Positions 26,149 through 34,237 are shown, counted from the stretch's first letter. The stretch is DNA of 64,000 nt from a bacterium (GCA_021802115.1 JAKABA010000001.1:62001-126000), one strand, 5' to 3'. The notes: generated from the sequence alone by a model not told the origin. Made by a program: numbers and translations.

Positions 26149-27233
26149 ACCACTCCATCGAGGAGCGCATCTCGAAGGCGTTCGAGGCTGAGTACGAGCG
26201 GCCGCGGGCCGACCTGCGCCGTATGCTCTGGGAGCCCAGGCGCTCTCGCGGAGGGCGCGGTGCGGTCCTGGTCCGGCTGGGGGCGGTCGTGGCCGTGGCG
26301 GCGCTGGTGGGAGTCGCTCTCAGCGTGCCCCGGGTGGTGGGTCGCCATCCCGCGCCGGCGTCCGTCTCCGGTTCCAAGTTCTCCGCCCCCGTCCCCGACT
26401 TCGGCTACGAGGTGGTCTCGGTCGTGGAGAACCTGAGCGGGCGCGGTGGCACCCAGTTGGTCGGGGTGGAGCCGCCGGGGCGGGCCGCCCAGGTGCTCCT
26501 ACAGCTGCGCTGCCAGCCCGGCCGTCCAATGGGCCACCTTCCCGGCAAGGAAGCCTGGGCCCAGGCGGAGATCCGCAGCGGCGGCACGGTGGTCGGCGTG
26601 GTCGGTGATCATTCCCCGACCAAGGGGGCGGCGCCGAGCAGCTGCCCGCCTGATGGAGGAGGCCAGAACGGTGGCGACGGGCTCGTGATCGTCACCAAGC
26701 CCACCCAGATAACTATCACCACCCCATCTGGAATCCGGTGGCAGGCGGCGCTCGAGGTGGCCCGGACCTCGACCTCGGTGACCCTGCCCAGTGCCATGCC
26801 GCAGCTCCTTGGCACCTGTCCCTCCCTGCAGGTGAATTGGGGAACTGCCGTCAGCGGGAACGGCTTCGGCACCATGACCCTGTATCCCGGCTTGGACAGT
26901 GGGGCCGGCTTTGCCCATCCTGTCTCGTCGTGCCAACTGGTGGCGAGGGTGAGGCTGGGGATCTACTACCTGGGCACCCCGACGCCGATCGCCCCGATCC
27001 CCTCCAGCGAGGCCGACCAGACGATCTCGGGGACGCTCACCGCTGGTGCCGGGGGCGGCCCTCAGGGCTCGATCCAGGCGACCTGGAATTGGGGCAATTG
27101 GTGCGGCCCCCGGCGGGCGGTGCAGGCCGTCCTGTTCGGGCCGAACTCGGTCGTCCTGGGGGAGGTCAGCGGGTCCGCGCTGCCCGCCTGTCATCCGGGA
27201 GTCTCGGGCCTCGATCTGCGCCCTGGCCAATGA
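26145..27233 (+). CDS. Single-pass membrane protein, probable anti-sigma partner of the ECF factor
   Basis: A 362-residue protein. A ~45-residue basic cytoplasmic segment is followed by one transmembrane helix (VRLGAVVAVAALVGVALSVP, residues ~46-65) and a large Gly/Pro-rich extracytoplasmic domain containing several cysteines (LRCQPG, SSCPP, LLGTCPS). The topology and the 4-bp overlap with the sigma gene fit a membrane anti-sigma factor. However, there is no HxxxCxxC zinc anti-sigma motif, so the call rests on context. The start has GGAGG upstream. It could instead be an unrelated exported sensor. Confidence 0.6.
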   Translation: MNHSIEERISKAFEAEYERPRADLRRMLWEPRRSRGGRGAVLVRLGAVVAVAALVGVALSVPRVVGRHPAPASVSGSKFSAPVPDFGYEVVSVVENLSGRGGTQLVGVEPPGRAAQVLLQLRCQPGRPMGHLPGKEAWAQAEIRSGGTVVGVVGDHSPTKGAAPSSCPPDGGGQNGGDGLVIVTKPTQITITTPSGIRWQAALEVARTSTSVTLPSAMPQLLGTCPSLQVNWGTAVSGNGFGTMTLYPGLDSGAGFAHPVSSCQLVARVRLGIYYLGTPTPIAPIPSSEADQTISGTLTAGAGGGPQGSIQATWNWGNWCGPRRAVQAVLFGPNSVVLGEVSGSALPACHPGVSGLDLRPGQ

Positions 27234-27257
27234 CCGTCGAGCGACCACGGCTGGGCG

Positions 27258-28259
27258 GTGGTAGCGTTGGGCGCCGTGAGCTCAGTGGGGTCGACGGACG
27301 ACCGCGCCGGCCACGGCGAGTCGCCACCCCCGAGAGGTGATCAAGGTGGCGAGGCGCCCCGCTGGCTGATCGCGGGGATGGCGCTGGTCGCCCTGCTCAC
27401 CCTGCTCGCCATCGTGGCGGTGGCGACCGGGGCCCACTACCCGCGCCAGCTGCTTCCCACTCCCGCGCCCTCGCCTCTACCGGGGTCTGGCGGGGCGGCC
27501 GTGGGCCAGCTCGTGGTCACCGTCCTCTTGGCCCTGGTGGAGCTGGGGATCGTGGCGGTGCTGGTCTTCTTCCCGTACCGTCGGCTGGCTCACCTGGGCG
27601 ATGCGGGACCGCCCGCGGCTCAGCTCAGCCGGAGCACCAAGTGGCGCCTGGTGGGACTCTCGTTCGGGCTGCTGGCGGCTCTGCTCCTGGTGCTCTTCCT
27701 GGGCCTCAATCGGAGGAAGGTTCCCTTCCACGCCCACCTGGCGGCCGGTGCTCGCGGGGTGCCAGCCAGATTGACCAGGTCGACCGGGTCGGTCAACGTG
27801 GGCGGCGACGCCCTGGCCGCCTCGGTTCTGGTGCTCCTGATCGTGGTCGCAGCCGGTGTCGCCCTCTACGTGCGCGCCCGCCGCCAGGCCAACTGGCGTG
27901 CCGCCGCGGAGCCGGAAGCCTCCCCGAACGAATTGCCAGGGGAGCTGGCCGGAGCGCTGGAGGGTGGGCTGGACGAGCTCTCAGCGGGTGCCGACCCCAG
28001 GGCGGCGGTGATCCGCGCCTACTCCCGGATGGAGGGCGTCCTGGGGGAGAGGGGGATGGCTAGACACCACTTCGAGACGCCTCTGGAGTACCTGCAGCGG
28101 GCCCTGGCCGGTTTGCGCGCCAGCGGCTCCGCTCTGGCTCAGCTGACCGAGCTCTTCGAGACCGCTCGCTTCTCGCCGCATCCCATCGACCAGGTCATGC
28201 GGCAGGACGCGGAGGACGCCCTCACGCGCCTGCGCGACGAGCTCCGGGCCGAGGGCTGA
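27258..28259 (+). CDS. Membrane protein with C-terminal DUF4129 domain
   Basis: A 333-residue protein with about four hydrophobic segments (residues ~37-58, 78-100, 125-150, 190-215) and a cytoplasmic C-terminal domain: DPRAAVIRAYSRMEGVLGERG, FETPLEYLQRAL, LTELFETARFSPHPI. This matches the DUF4129 domain usually encoded beside MoxR and DUF58 genes and often fused to transglutaminases. Function is not established; the neighbourhood suggests assembly or quality control of an envelope complex. GTG 27258 is used as start; GTG 27276 is possible. Confidence 0.78.
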   Translation: MVALGAVSSVGSTDDRAGHGESPPPRGDQGGEAPRWLIAGMALVALLTLLAIVAVATGAHYPRQLLPTPAPSPLPGSGGAAVGQLVVTVLLALVELGIVAVLVFFPYRRLAHLGDAGPPAAQLSRSTKWRLVGLSFGLLAALLLVLFLGLNRRKVPFHAHLAAGARGVPARLTRSTGSVNVGGDALAASVLVLLIVVAAGVALYVRARRQANWRAAAEPEASPNELPGELAGALEGGLDELSAGADPRAAVIRAYSRMEGVLGERGMARHHFETPLEYLQRALAGLRASGSALAQLTELFETARFSPHPIDQVMRQDAEDALTRLRDELRAEG

Positions 28260-28298
28260 CGGCGGGCGCCCCCACGCCGGGTTGGGCAGCTGGCTATC

Positions 28299-28895
28299 AT
28301 GGCCGGGTGGCGCGCCTGTCGCAGTGCCCGGCCGGAGCTCCCGGGAGGCACCGCTTCCCTTGAGTCCGAAGCACCCAGCACTTTGAGAAGGCACCTTCGC
28401 GGAGTCGCTGAGCTGGCCGTCCTGGCCGCCCTGGTCTCCCTCTACCTGAGCACGCAGACCCACGTTCCCGCCCAGGATGTCTGGCGCGGCTACCTGCTCT
28501 TCGTATGCTTCCTCGGCGCGTTTCTCCTGGTCCAGGCTCTCCGGTACAGTGGCGACCCTGGTCCGGAGCGCTCGCGGGGCCGCCGCCACTCAAAGTTGGG
28601 GGCCGTGCCCCCCGAGCTGACCCAGGTGGTCGACGCGCTTCGGGCCGGGACCGCCAGCCGGCCGGAGTTCGACCGCGGCATGCGCCCTCTGCTGCGGGAG
28701 ATCGCAACTGACCGGCTACTCTCGCTCGGGGTGGATCCCGGCCGCCAGCCCGACCGGGCCGCCGAGGTGCTCGGACCCCGCCTTGACCAGATGATCCTGA
28801 GCCGGGGTGCTTCGCTGGCCGGGATCCGTGAACGCGGTCCCAGCCCAGCTGAGGTGGCCCAGATGCTGGATCAGCTGGAGGCGCTGGCCAGGTGA
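28299..28895 (+). CDS. Small membrane protein of the MoxR/DUF58 operon
   Basis: Up to 198 residues with two hydrophobic stretches near the N-terminus (LAVLAALVSLYLS and GYLLFVCFLGAFLLVQAL) and a helical cytoplasmic C-terminus (LTQVVDALRAGTASRPEFDRGMRPLLREIA, VAQMLDQLEALAR). Proteins of this size and topology commonly lie between the DUF4129 and MoxR genes. No catalytic motif is visible. The stop overlaps the moxR GTG (GTGA). Start uncertain. Confidence 0.65.
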   Translation: MAGWRACRSARPELPGGTASLESEAPSTLRRHLRGVAELAVLAALVSLYLSTQTHVPAQDVWRGYLLFVCFLGAFLLVQALRYSGDPGPERSRGRRHSKLGAVPPELTQVVDALRAGTASRPEFDRGMRPLLREIATDRLLSLGVDPGRQPDRAAEVLGPRLDQMILSRGASLAGIRERGPSPAEVAQMLDQLEALAR

Positions 28896-29878
28896 GCGAC
28901 CTGCGGGAGCTGAAGCGGAGCTCCGCCGCCCTCCTCGACGAGGTGGAGCGGGCCGTGGTCGGCAAGCGGGACGTCCTGGAGCTGGTCCTGCTGGGGATCC
29001 TGGCCGATGGCCACGTCCTGCTGGAGGATTTTCCCGGGCTGGCCAAGACCCTGATCGCCCGCTCGTTCGCGCAGGCCTGCGATCTGCAGTTCTCCAGAGT
29101 TCAGTTCACCCCCGACCTGATGCCCTCGGACATCACCGGCTCATCGATCTTCAATCAGCGCACCGGCGACTTCGAGATGCACCAGGGGCCGATCTTCGCC
29201 AACCTGCTTTTGGGTGACGAGATCAACCGCTCCCCACCGAAGACCCAGGCCGCCCTGCTGGAGGCGATGCAGGAGCGCCAGGTGACCATCGAGGGAGTCA
29301 CCCGGGCGCTGCCCCGGCCGTTTCTGGTGCTGGCCACCCAGAACCCGATCGAGTACGAGGGCACCTACCCGCTGCCCGAGGCGCAGCTGGACCGTTTCCT
29401 GATGCGGATCGGGGTCGGCTACCCATCCCGGGATGAGGAGCGCGGCATGCTCGAGAGTCGCCGCCAGCGCCAGACCGACGAGATTCGGCTGCGCGTGGTG
29501 GTGGGCCGAGAGGCCCTGCTGGCGATGCAGGCTCAGCTGGAGCTGGTTCACGTCGACCCTGACCTGGAGTACTACATGGTCGACCTGGTGGCTGCCACCA
29601 GATCCCACCCCGGAGTTCAGGTGGGGGCGAGCCCGAGAGGCTCCCTGGCCCTTCTGAAGCTCTCGAGGGGCAGAGCCGCGCTGGCGGGTCGCGACTACGT
29701 CACTCCCGACGACGTCAAGTCGGTCGCCGTGCCCGCCCTCTGTCACCGGATCAGCCTGCGCCCTGAGCTCTGGGTGCAGCGGGTGCGCGCCGAGGACATC
29801 GTGCGAGAGTGCCTGCAGAGCGTGCCCACCCCGCCCACCATCCAGGGGGCGCTCCCGGCGGTGGCCCCAGCCGGGTGA
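28892..29878 (+). CDS. moxR: MoxR-family AAA+ ATPase
   Basis: A 328-residue AAA+ chaperone-like ATPase. The phosphate-binding loop is degenerate-looking but family-typical (LLEDFPGLAKTLIARSFA). Walker B is LLLGDEINRSPPKTQAALLEAM, sensor I is LATQNPIEYEGTYPLPEAQLDRF, and a C-terminal lid domain follows. MoxR ATPases remodel or mature partner proteins, usually von Willebrand-type or DUF58 proteins encoded next door. GTG at 28892 overlaps the previous stop, and the stop overlaps the DUF58 start. Confidence 0.94.
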   Translation: MSDLRELKRSSAALLDEVERAVVGKRDVLELVLLGILADGHVLLEDFPGLAKTLIARSFAQACDLQFSRVQFTPDLMPSDITGSSIFNQRTGDFEMHQGPIFANLLLGDEINRSPPKTQAALLEAMQERQVTIEGVTRALPRPFLVLATQNPIEYEGTYPLPEAQLDRFLMRIGVGYPSRDEERGMLESRRQRQTDEIRLRVVVGREALLAMQAQLELVHVDPDLEYYMVDLVAATRSHPGVQVGASPRGSLALLKLSRGRAALAGRDYVTPDDVKSVAVPALCHRISLRPELWVQRVRAEDIVRECLQSVPTPPTIQGALPAVAPAG

Positions 29879-31158
29879 TCGCCCTCCCCACCCCGCGCCT
29901 GTGGGGCTATTCCGGGCTGGTCGCGATCATGCTCTTGGCCGGCCTGGTTCTGGCCCGGCCGGCACTGGTGGCCATGGCCGCACCCCTGGCGCTCTGGGTG
30001 ATGCTCGGAGCCGCAGTGGTGCAGCGCCCTCGGATGGCCGGCACGGTGCTGCTCGAGACCACCAGGGCCAGCGAGGGCGAGCCGGTCTCGGTCCAGGTAG
30101 AGCTGAGCAGCACGGTCACCACCTCCCTGCTCGAGGTGGCCCTGGCACTGCCGACGGAGATCGAGGGGGAGGGCCGGAGCGATCGCCAGAGGCTCCGGGT
30201 ACGGGCCGGCGAGCGAGCTGGGCTCACGATGAAGGTTCGGCCGCTCCGATGGGGCGTCTACCAACTGCCGCCGCCGACGGTGCTGGCTCAGGACCCGCTC
30301 TCGCTGTTTCAGTTTCGGGGCACCGTGGGCGAGAGCCTTCGGCTCCGGGTCTACCCATCCTGGGAGCGGCTGCGCAAGCTGGTGCCTCCGGCCAGGACCC
30401 AGGTCAACGCCGGCAACCGGATCGCCCGACAGCATGGCGAGGGGCTTGAGTTCGCCGACATCAGGCCGTTCGTGCCCGGGGACAGGGTGCGTCGCGTCAA
30501 CTGGCGGGTGACGGCCCGATCCGGTCAGCCCCACGTCAACGACTTTCACCTGGAGCGCAACGCCGACGTGATTCTCTTCATCGACAACTTCACCGAGATC
30601 AGCGGCGGCCGAGACTCGGTTCTGAGCCTTGCCGTGCGCGCCGCGAGCGCGCTATCCCAGGGCTATTTGCATGAGCGGGACCGGGTGGGGGTGATCGGCT
30701 TTGGCGGGCTGCTGCGCTGGCTGACACCCGGGATGGGCCCGCAGCACCTCTACCGGGTGGCGGACGCTCTGCTGGACACCGAGGTGGTGACCAGCTACGC
30801 CTGGCGGGCGATCGACGTGATCCCGCCCCGGGTTCTGCCCCCGGCCGCCACCGTGATCGCGCTCACGCCTCTCATCGATCCCCGCAGCGTGGGCGCGCTC
30901 GCCGACCTCTCCCACCGGGGCTTCGACCTGGTGGTCCTGGAAATATCCCCGGAGGGGCTGCTCGGCTCGGCGCTGGCCTCAGTGGACCCGGTTGCCCTTC
31001 GGCTTTGGGGATTGCTAAGGCAGGCGCGGCGCAACCATCTCAGCCGGGCCGGCATCGCGGTGGTCCAGTGGCTCCCGAAGGAACCGCTCGAGGTGGCGTT
31101 GGCCAGGGCCAGGGAGTACCGCCGATTCGCGCCGGCGGCGACCAATAGGGTCCATTAG
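29875..31158 (+). CDS. DUF58 domain protein (3' end replaced by an integrated element)
   Basis: A 427-residue protein with two N-terminal hydrophobic segments and the DUF58 signature GEGLEFADIRPFVPGDRVRRVNWRVTARSG, then a vWA-like domain starting NADVILFIDNF. It is the usual MoxR partner. GTG 29875 overlaps the moxR stop. The C-terminus is odd: after AREYRRFAPAAT the frame runs into NRVH and stops, inside the left repeat of the 2.5-kb element. The right repeat at 33634-33664 encodes the same EYRRFAPAAT followed by A and stop, presumably the original end. The protein is probably still functional. Confidence 0.93.
   Translation: MIALPTPRLWGYSGLVAIMLLAGLVLARPALVAMAAPLALWVMLGAAVVQRPRMAGTVLLETTRASEGEPVSVQVELSSTVTTSLLEVALALPTEIEGEGRSDRQRLRVRAGERAGLTMKVRPLRWGVYQLPPPTVLAQDPLSLFQFRGTVGESLRLRVYPSWERLRKLVPPARTQVNAGNRIARQHGEGLEFADIRPFVPGDRVRRVNWRVTARSGQPHVNDFHLERNADVILFIDNFTEISGGRDSVLSLAVRAASALSQGYLHERDRVGVIGFGGLLRWLTPGMGPQHLYRVADALLDTEVVTSYAWRAIDVIPPRVLPPAATVIALTPLIDPRSVGALADLSHRGFDLVVLEISPEGLLGSALASVDPVALRLWGLLRQARRNHLSRAGIAVVQWLPKEPLEVALARAREYRRFAPAATNRVH
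31113..31143 (+). repeat. Left direct repeat, putative attL
   Basis: Encodes the EYRRFAPAAT end of the DUF58 protein. It shares an uninterrupted 11-bp core CGATTCGCGCC (31123-31133) with the right copy. The four mismatches to the right copy all fall at third codon positions. Confidence 0.65.
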
Positions 31159-31941
31159 GGTCTATTGCGAGTTCATGTGACGCGGTTGCTGTCCGGGAGA
31201 GTCTCATAGAGTCCAGCCGGGTCGGATCAACGGTTGGGTCACTCGACCTGGCACGGGGCGTCTTGGGATTCGCTGGTGGAGGGCACAGAGGACTCTTTGA
31301 TTGGAGCCCTCCCGAACTCGCTGACCTGGCCAAGGCCGCCAGCGCGGCGGCGACCCATCCGGCGGCGTTCGTGGCGGTGCCGGGCCTTCTGGCGCAGATG
31401 GACGCGCAGGATAGGAGCGCCAATCTCGACTTGGTCTTGGTACCCTTGCGCCCCGCCTCTGGTGGCTCGGGATCCGTTGGCCTCGACCGGGGCCGTCCGC
31501 GCCCGCGCGGGCTGCCTGGCGATGAGCTTACCGGGGATCTTGAAGGGAGGCCCGTAGGCCGCCTGCACCCCGGCGAGAATCCAACTTATCCCACCCCTTC
31601 CCCGGGCCCCGTCCCCGCTACGACTACGCCTTGTCCACTGGGCTTAGCCCAGTTCGGTACCTGTCTAGCCCGATAGGGCCACTCCAGGGTGCCCACCTCT
31701 CGGCCCCGGGAGGGGTGTGCACTCTTGGCACTCGCCCTGCGCACGAGCAACTCCGGGGCATGGAGCTTTGACATGTCCATCCCCTGTGCTCAATGCCGGG
31801 AGTCGGACAGGCCGAGTCCAGGCAACGGGATCGGTATCAAATCCCATTGCGGGCGTGGAGATCCGGGAGGGCTGATCCGGCCGGCGCGGAGATCCGAACC
31901 ATGGGGCCGGCACCGATCGACCGCAGCGGCCGGCCAGGGGG
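31159..31941. other. Left part of the mini-element, no gene recognised
   Basis: About 780 bases. An imperfect direct repeat TAGGGTCCAT/TAGGGTCTAT lies immediately inside attL (31147-31167). A perfect hairpin ACTGGGC-TTA-GCCCAGT is at 31637-31653. The plus-strand frame 31263-31676 has a short helical stretch (LAKAASAAATHPAAFVAVPG) but no start signal and a random-looking second half; it may be a decayed gene. Confidence 0.4.
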
Positions 31942-32196
31942 TCAGACGCCGGCCAGGTACCTCTCGACGCTGGCGGCCGGGCCCTGAAAGTAGTTGGCGT
32001 GGGTGCGCTTCACGGTCTCCAGGGAGTCCGACCCGATGAGGACGATCTCCAAGGCCGCATCATTCTGGAGTTCGCGCTCCTTGGCCGCATAGGCTGCCAC
32101 CGCGGCCTCACCGTCGCCGCCGAACTCCACCACCTCTACCAGTTTTCCCTGCTGGTGATTGAACACCAACAGGAAGTGCTGCACCCTGCTGCTCAT
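31942..32196 (-). CDS. Small protein coupled to the RelA/SpoT-like gene, candidate antitoxin
   Basis: An 84-residue acidic/neutral protein: a beta-rich start (VQHFLLVFNHQQGKLVEVVEF), a central helix (AAVAAYAAKERELQ) and ALEIVLIGSDSLETVKRTHANYF. No DNA-binding motif or membrane segment. Its ATG overlaps the stop of the RelA/SpoT-like gene (ATGA on the minus strand, 32193-32196), and AGGAGG lies about 6 bases upstream, far stronger than the toxin candidate's start region. This fits an antitoxin made in excess, but the small protein could also be an unrelated partner. Functional call is inference from context. Confidence 0.62.
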   Translation of the reverse strand: MSSRVQHFLLVFNHQQGKLVEVVEFGGDGEAAVAAYAAKERELQNDAALEIVLIGSDSLETVKRTHANYFQGPAASVERYLAGV

Positions 32197-32912
32197 GGTT
32201 CCCTCCTGGGTTCGGTCCCCAAGAAGGGTAGTGCTTTCGATCGAAGTTCGGCCAGCTCCGCTCTCAGGCGACTCGAGATCATGTCCCCACGCTCCTCCGC
32301 GGCCATGGCCTCGGCCACAGCTCTTAGGAAGTCAAGTACGGGCGCCGGGCCGATGCCGCTCTTGAGCTCATCTCCGATCCTGCCCCCGACCTGCTCTATG
32401 GAGAAGGCCCAGTCGTGCATCACCTGGGTGCGTAGCTGCACCTCGACAGCCCTCTCGATCCGGTCTCGATCCTGGTACATCACGACCAGGTGGAGAGCCC
32501 GGTAGCCCGAGGTCCGGGGAGCCTGGATGTAGTCTGAGACGCGCGCTGGCGGCCGGTTCTTGCGCAAGCGTCGTTCCACGGCGCGGAGTTCGTCCAGAGT
32601 GGCCAGCACGGCGCGGCAGCCTCCGATGTCCTGCATCGTGGCCAGCCGCATGCTGGGCTCGCGCTGCAGCTTCTCCCAGATGGTGGGAATGCGCTTGAGC
32701 CGCTGCGAAACCTGCCCGGGGATCTGCTCGGTGCGGAGGATCGATCTGAGGCCGTTGCTGGCCTTGACCAAGGCGTACTGGTGGGCAGCTCGATAGGCCA
32801 CCAGGACGTCGAATGCCCAATCGAGGCGCGGATCTTGGAGGTCCAGGCGCAGCCGCCCCACATCTCTAATGATCTGGCCGGCCTTGTTGACCTGCGACTT
32901 GCTGGGCACCAC
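32193..32912 (-). CDS. RelA/SpoT-domain (p)ppGpp synthetase-like protein, candidate toxSAS
   Basis: A 239-residue protein with a single nucleotidyltransferase domain of the RelA/SpoT type. The ATP-binding R-x-K and I-x-x-K-L motif is in SQRLKRIPTIWEKL (R71, K73, K81); the metal-site Asp is in MQDIGGCR (D95); the nucleotide-stacking GYRALH is at 137-142; and the second acidic site is VEVQLRT (156-162). There is no HD hydrolase, TGS or ACT domain, so it is a small alarmone synthetase. Stand-alone synthetases paired with a small overlapping gene are the signature of toxSAS toxin-antitoxin modules, which arrest growth by alarmone synthesis or tRNA CCA-end pyrophosphorylation and can block phage. 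GTG start with no obvious Shine-Dalgarno. It could instead be a housekeeping synthetase. Confidence 0.85.
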   Translation of the reverse strand: MVPSKSQVNKAGQIIRDVGRLRLDLQDPRLDWAFDVLVAYRAAHQYALVKASNGLRSILRTEQIPGQVSQRLKRIPTIWEKLQREPSMRLATMQDIGGCRAVLATLDELRAVERRLRKNRPPARVSDYIQAPRTSGYRALHLVVMYQDRDRIERAVEVQLRTQVMHDWAFSIEQVGGRIGDELKSGIGPAPVLDFLRAVAEAMAAEERGDMISSRLRAELAELRSKALPFLGTEPRREP

Positions 32913-33358
32913 GTTTGGATGACTCCCTTGATCGACTGAGTGCGCCTCCCAGCCTACGGTTGACTGGGTCGGTCTGGGGCGGCCTGGAGGGGGATCGTCC
33001 TCGGCTGCGCCCTTGGAGCTGGTGGCGAGCTACGGCCTGGGTCCGGATCAGGTGGTCCTGCGACGGCGAGCTGGAAGCCTTGGTGACGGGCCGTCGCGTC
33101 GGAGGGGGGTGTCTAGTGGCGGGCGATCAGGTGGGCTCATGGAGATGGCTGGCCGCCATGGCTGCCCGCACGGTGTGTCGGTGGCCCGGCTGGGCCAGGC
33201 CAGTTGGGTGTGGCGCAGTGGGTGCACTGTGGACGCCATCCCCGGCCCTGGCTCCTTACCTGGGTTGCCCAGACGGCAAGGATGGCTCGAGGCGGTATCG
33301 TTACGCTGACCTAGTCAGCCCGCCCATGAGTTCCGGGAAGGTGGGACATTCGGCATAA
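32913..33358. other. Right part of the mini-element before the integrase remnant
   Basis: About 445 bases, the probable promoter region of the RelA/SpoT-like gene. A long open frame on the plus strand (32915-33358) is Trp/Arg/Gly-rich with no domain and is rejected. Nothing else is recognised. Confidence 0.4.
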
Positions 33359-33670
33359 CGCGAAGGTCGGCACAATCATGATCTCCGCCACACGGCTGTG
33401 ATCGTCCCGCTCGAGCAGGGGGTGCATCCAAAGGTCGTCGCCGATCTCCTGGGGCACGCGACGGTCGCGACGACCCTTGATCTGTACTCTCACGTGGCCA
33501 TGGCGATGCCCCAGGAAGCGGTCGATGCCATGGAAGCGGTCCTGGAGGACCCTGATTCGAGCCAGGTTGGAGCAACGGTTGGATCAGCCGCCGGCGAAAA
33601 GGGTGTGATTTGGGATCAAGTTCGCGGACATATGGAGTATCGGCGATTCGCGCCCGCCGCGACCGCCTGA
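33359..33670 (+). pseudogene. int: Tyrosine recombinase (integrase), C-terminal remnant
   Basis: Immediately after a TAA (33356-33358) the frame reads HDLRHT (from 33377, second catalytic Arg with its His), continues through VHPKVVADLLGHATVATTLDLYSHV with the LGH box, and contains the Tyr nucleophile (codon near 33485). The N-terminal DNA-binding domains and the first catalytic Arg are missing, so the protein is inactive. The final codons coincide with the right repeat (MEYRRFAPAATA). Its place at the element edge, pointing into the repeat, supports the att interpretation. Confidence 0.85.
33634..33664 (+). repeat. Right direct repeat, putative attR
   Basis: A 31-bp copy encoding EYRRFAPAAT, in frame with the integrase remnant, then GCC TGA. 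The core CGATTCGCGCC is at 33644-33654. It forms the last codons of the integrase remnant. Confidence 0.65.
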
Positions 33671-34188
33671 TCCCGGCCGGACTGGCCCTGTTGCTGGCTT
33701 TTGCTCTGCCCGGGTACACGCTCGCCGCCGCACGCCAGGACCTCCCGCCGCTGCTGGGGGTCGAGGTGGGCGGTCTGGTATTGCTCGGACTTACGCTGGC
33801 CGTCAAGGTGCCCCGCGTGGCGCCTTTGGCGATCATCCTGCTGGGAGCACCGGTAGCGTTGGTGGTGGCTCAGTCCGGCACCGGTTTGCTTGCCCCTTGG
33901 TTGGGGGTCGACCTGCTGGCCGTCGCCGAGCTCACCTTCTGGTCACTCGATCTCGCTGCACCAGGGCGGTCCACGGCCAGGCTGCGTCGTGCCCTCTGGC
34001 TGCGTCTGGCGGTGCTGGCTGTGGTGGGCGGGGGCATCGGCTGGCTCGTGCTTGCGGTGGCGGGCCTGCCGGCTGCGGGCACCCTCGACCTGACCGTCCT
34101 GGGTGTGGCCGCCACCCTCGGAATCCTGGGGCTGATGGCCTTGCTGGTCAGGTCCGCGGTCGGCTCTCCGCCTCGTCCTCGGAGGTGA
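33667..34188 (+). CDS. Membrane protein, former downstream partner of DUF58, start disturbed
   Basis: About 170 residues forming five or six hydrophobic segments (IPAGLALLLAFALPGYTLAAA, GGLVLLGLTLAVK, APLAIILLGAPVALVVA, LRLAVLAVVGGGIGWLVLAVAG, GVAATLGILGLMALLV). Neighbouring operon genes start at a GTG overlapping the previous stop; here the equivalent codon is CTG (33667-33669, overlapping TGA 33668-33670), directly beside the right repeat. The insertion may have converted the start codon and cut the gene from its operon promoter. A TTG at 33610, inside the element, is in frame. Whether it is expressed is unknown. Confidence 0.55.
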   Translation: MIPAGLALLLAFALPGYTLAAARQDLPPLLGVEVGGLVLLGLTLAVKVPRVAPLAIILLGAPVALVVAQSGTGLLAPWLGVDLLAVAELTFWSLDLAAPGRSTARLRRALWLRLAVLAVVGGGIGWLVLAVAGLPAAGTLDLTVLGVAATLGILGLMALLVRSAVGSPPRPRR

Positions 34189-34237
34189 CCCGCCCCGCGG
34201 GCCTGTGCCAGTGGCCCCGGTTGCCAGCGCGGTGGCC

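Larger units (their letters stand above)
31113..33664. mobile_element. Decayed integrative mini-element inserted in the DUF58 gene, carrying a RelA/SpoT-like pair
   Basis: The 2552-bp segment is bounded by 31-bp direct repeats with 27 identities (31113-31143 and 33634-33664). A 5'-truncated tyrosine integrase ends across the right repeat, the usual position of int next to att. Inside is a two-gene minus-strand unit (RelA/SpoT-like plus small protein). The gene left of the segment (DUF58) and the one right of it (small membrane protein) look like former operon neighbours. I infer site-specific integration followed by loss of most of the integrase. The alternative is a segmental duplication by homologous recombination, but the integrase remnant argues against it. 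Confidence 0.62.

Noticed and set aside
31263..31676. A 137-codon plus-strand frame in the left part of the mini-element
   Set aside because: No ribosome binding site; only a short helical stretch looks protein-like and the rest is Pro/Gly/Thr-rich noise. It may be a decayed gene but is not supportable as a CDS.
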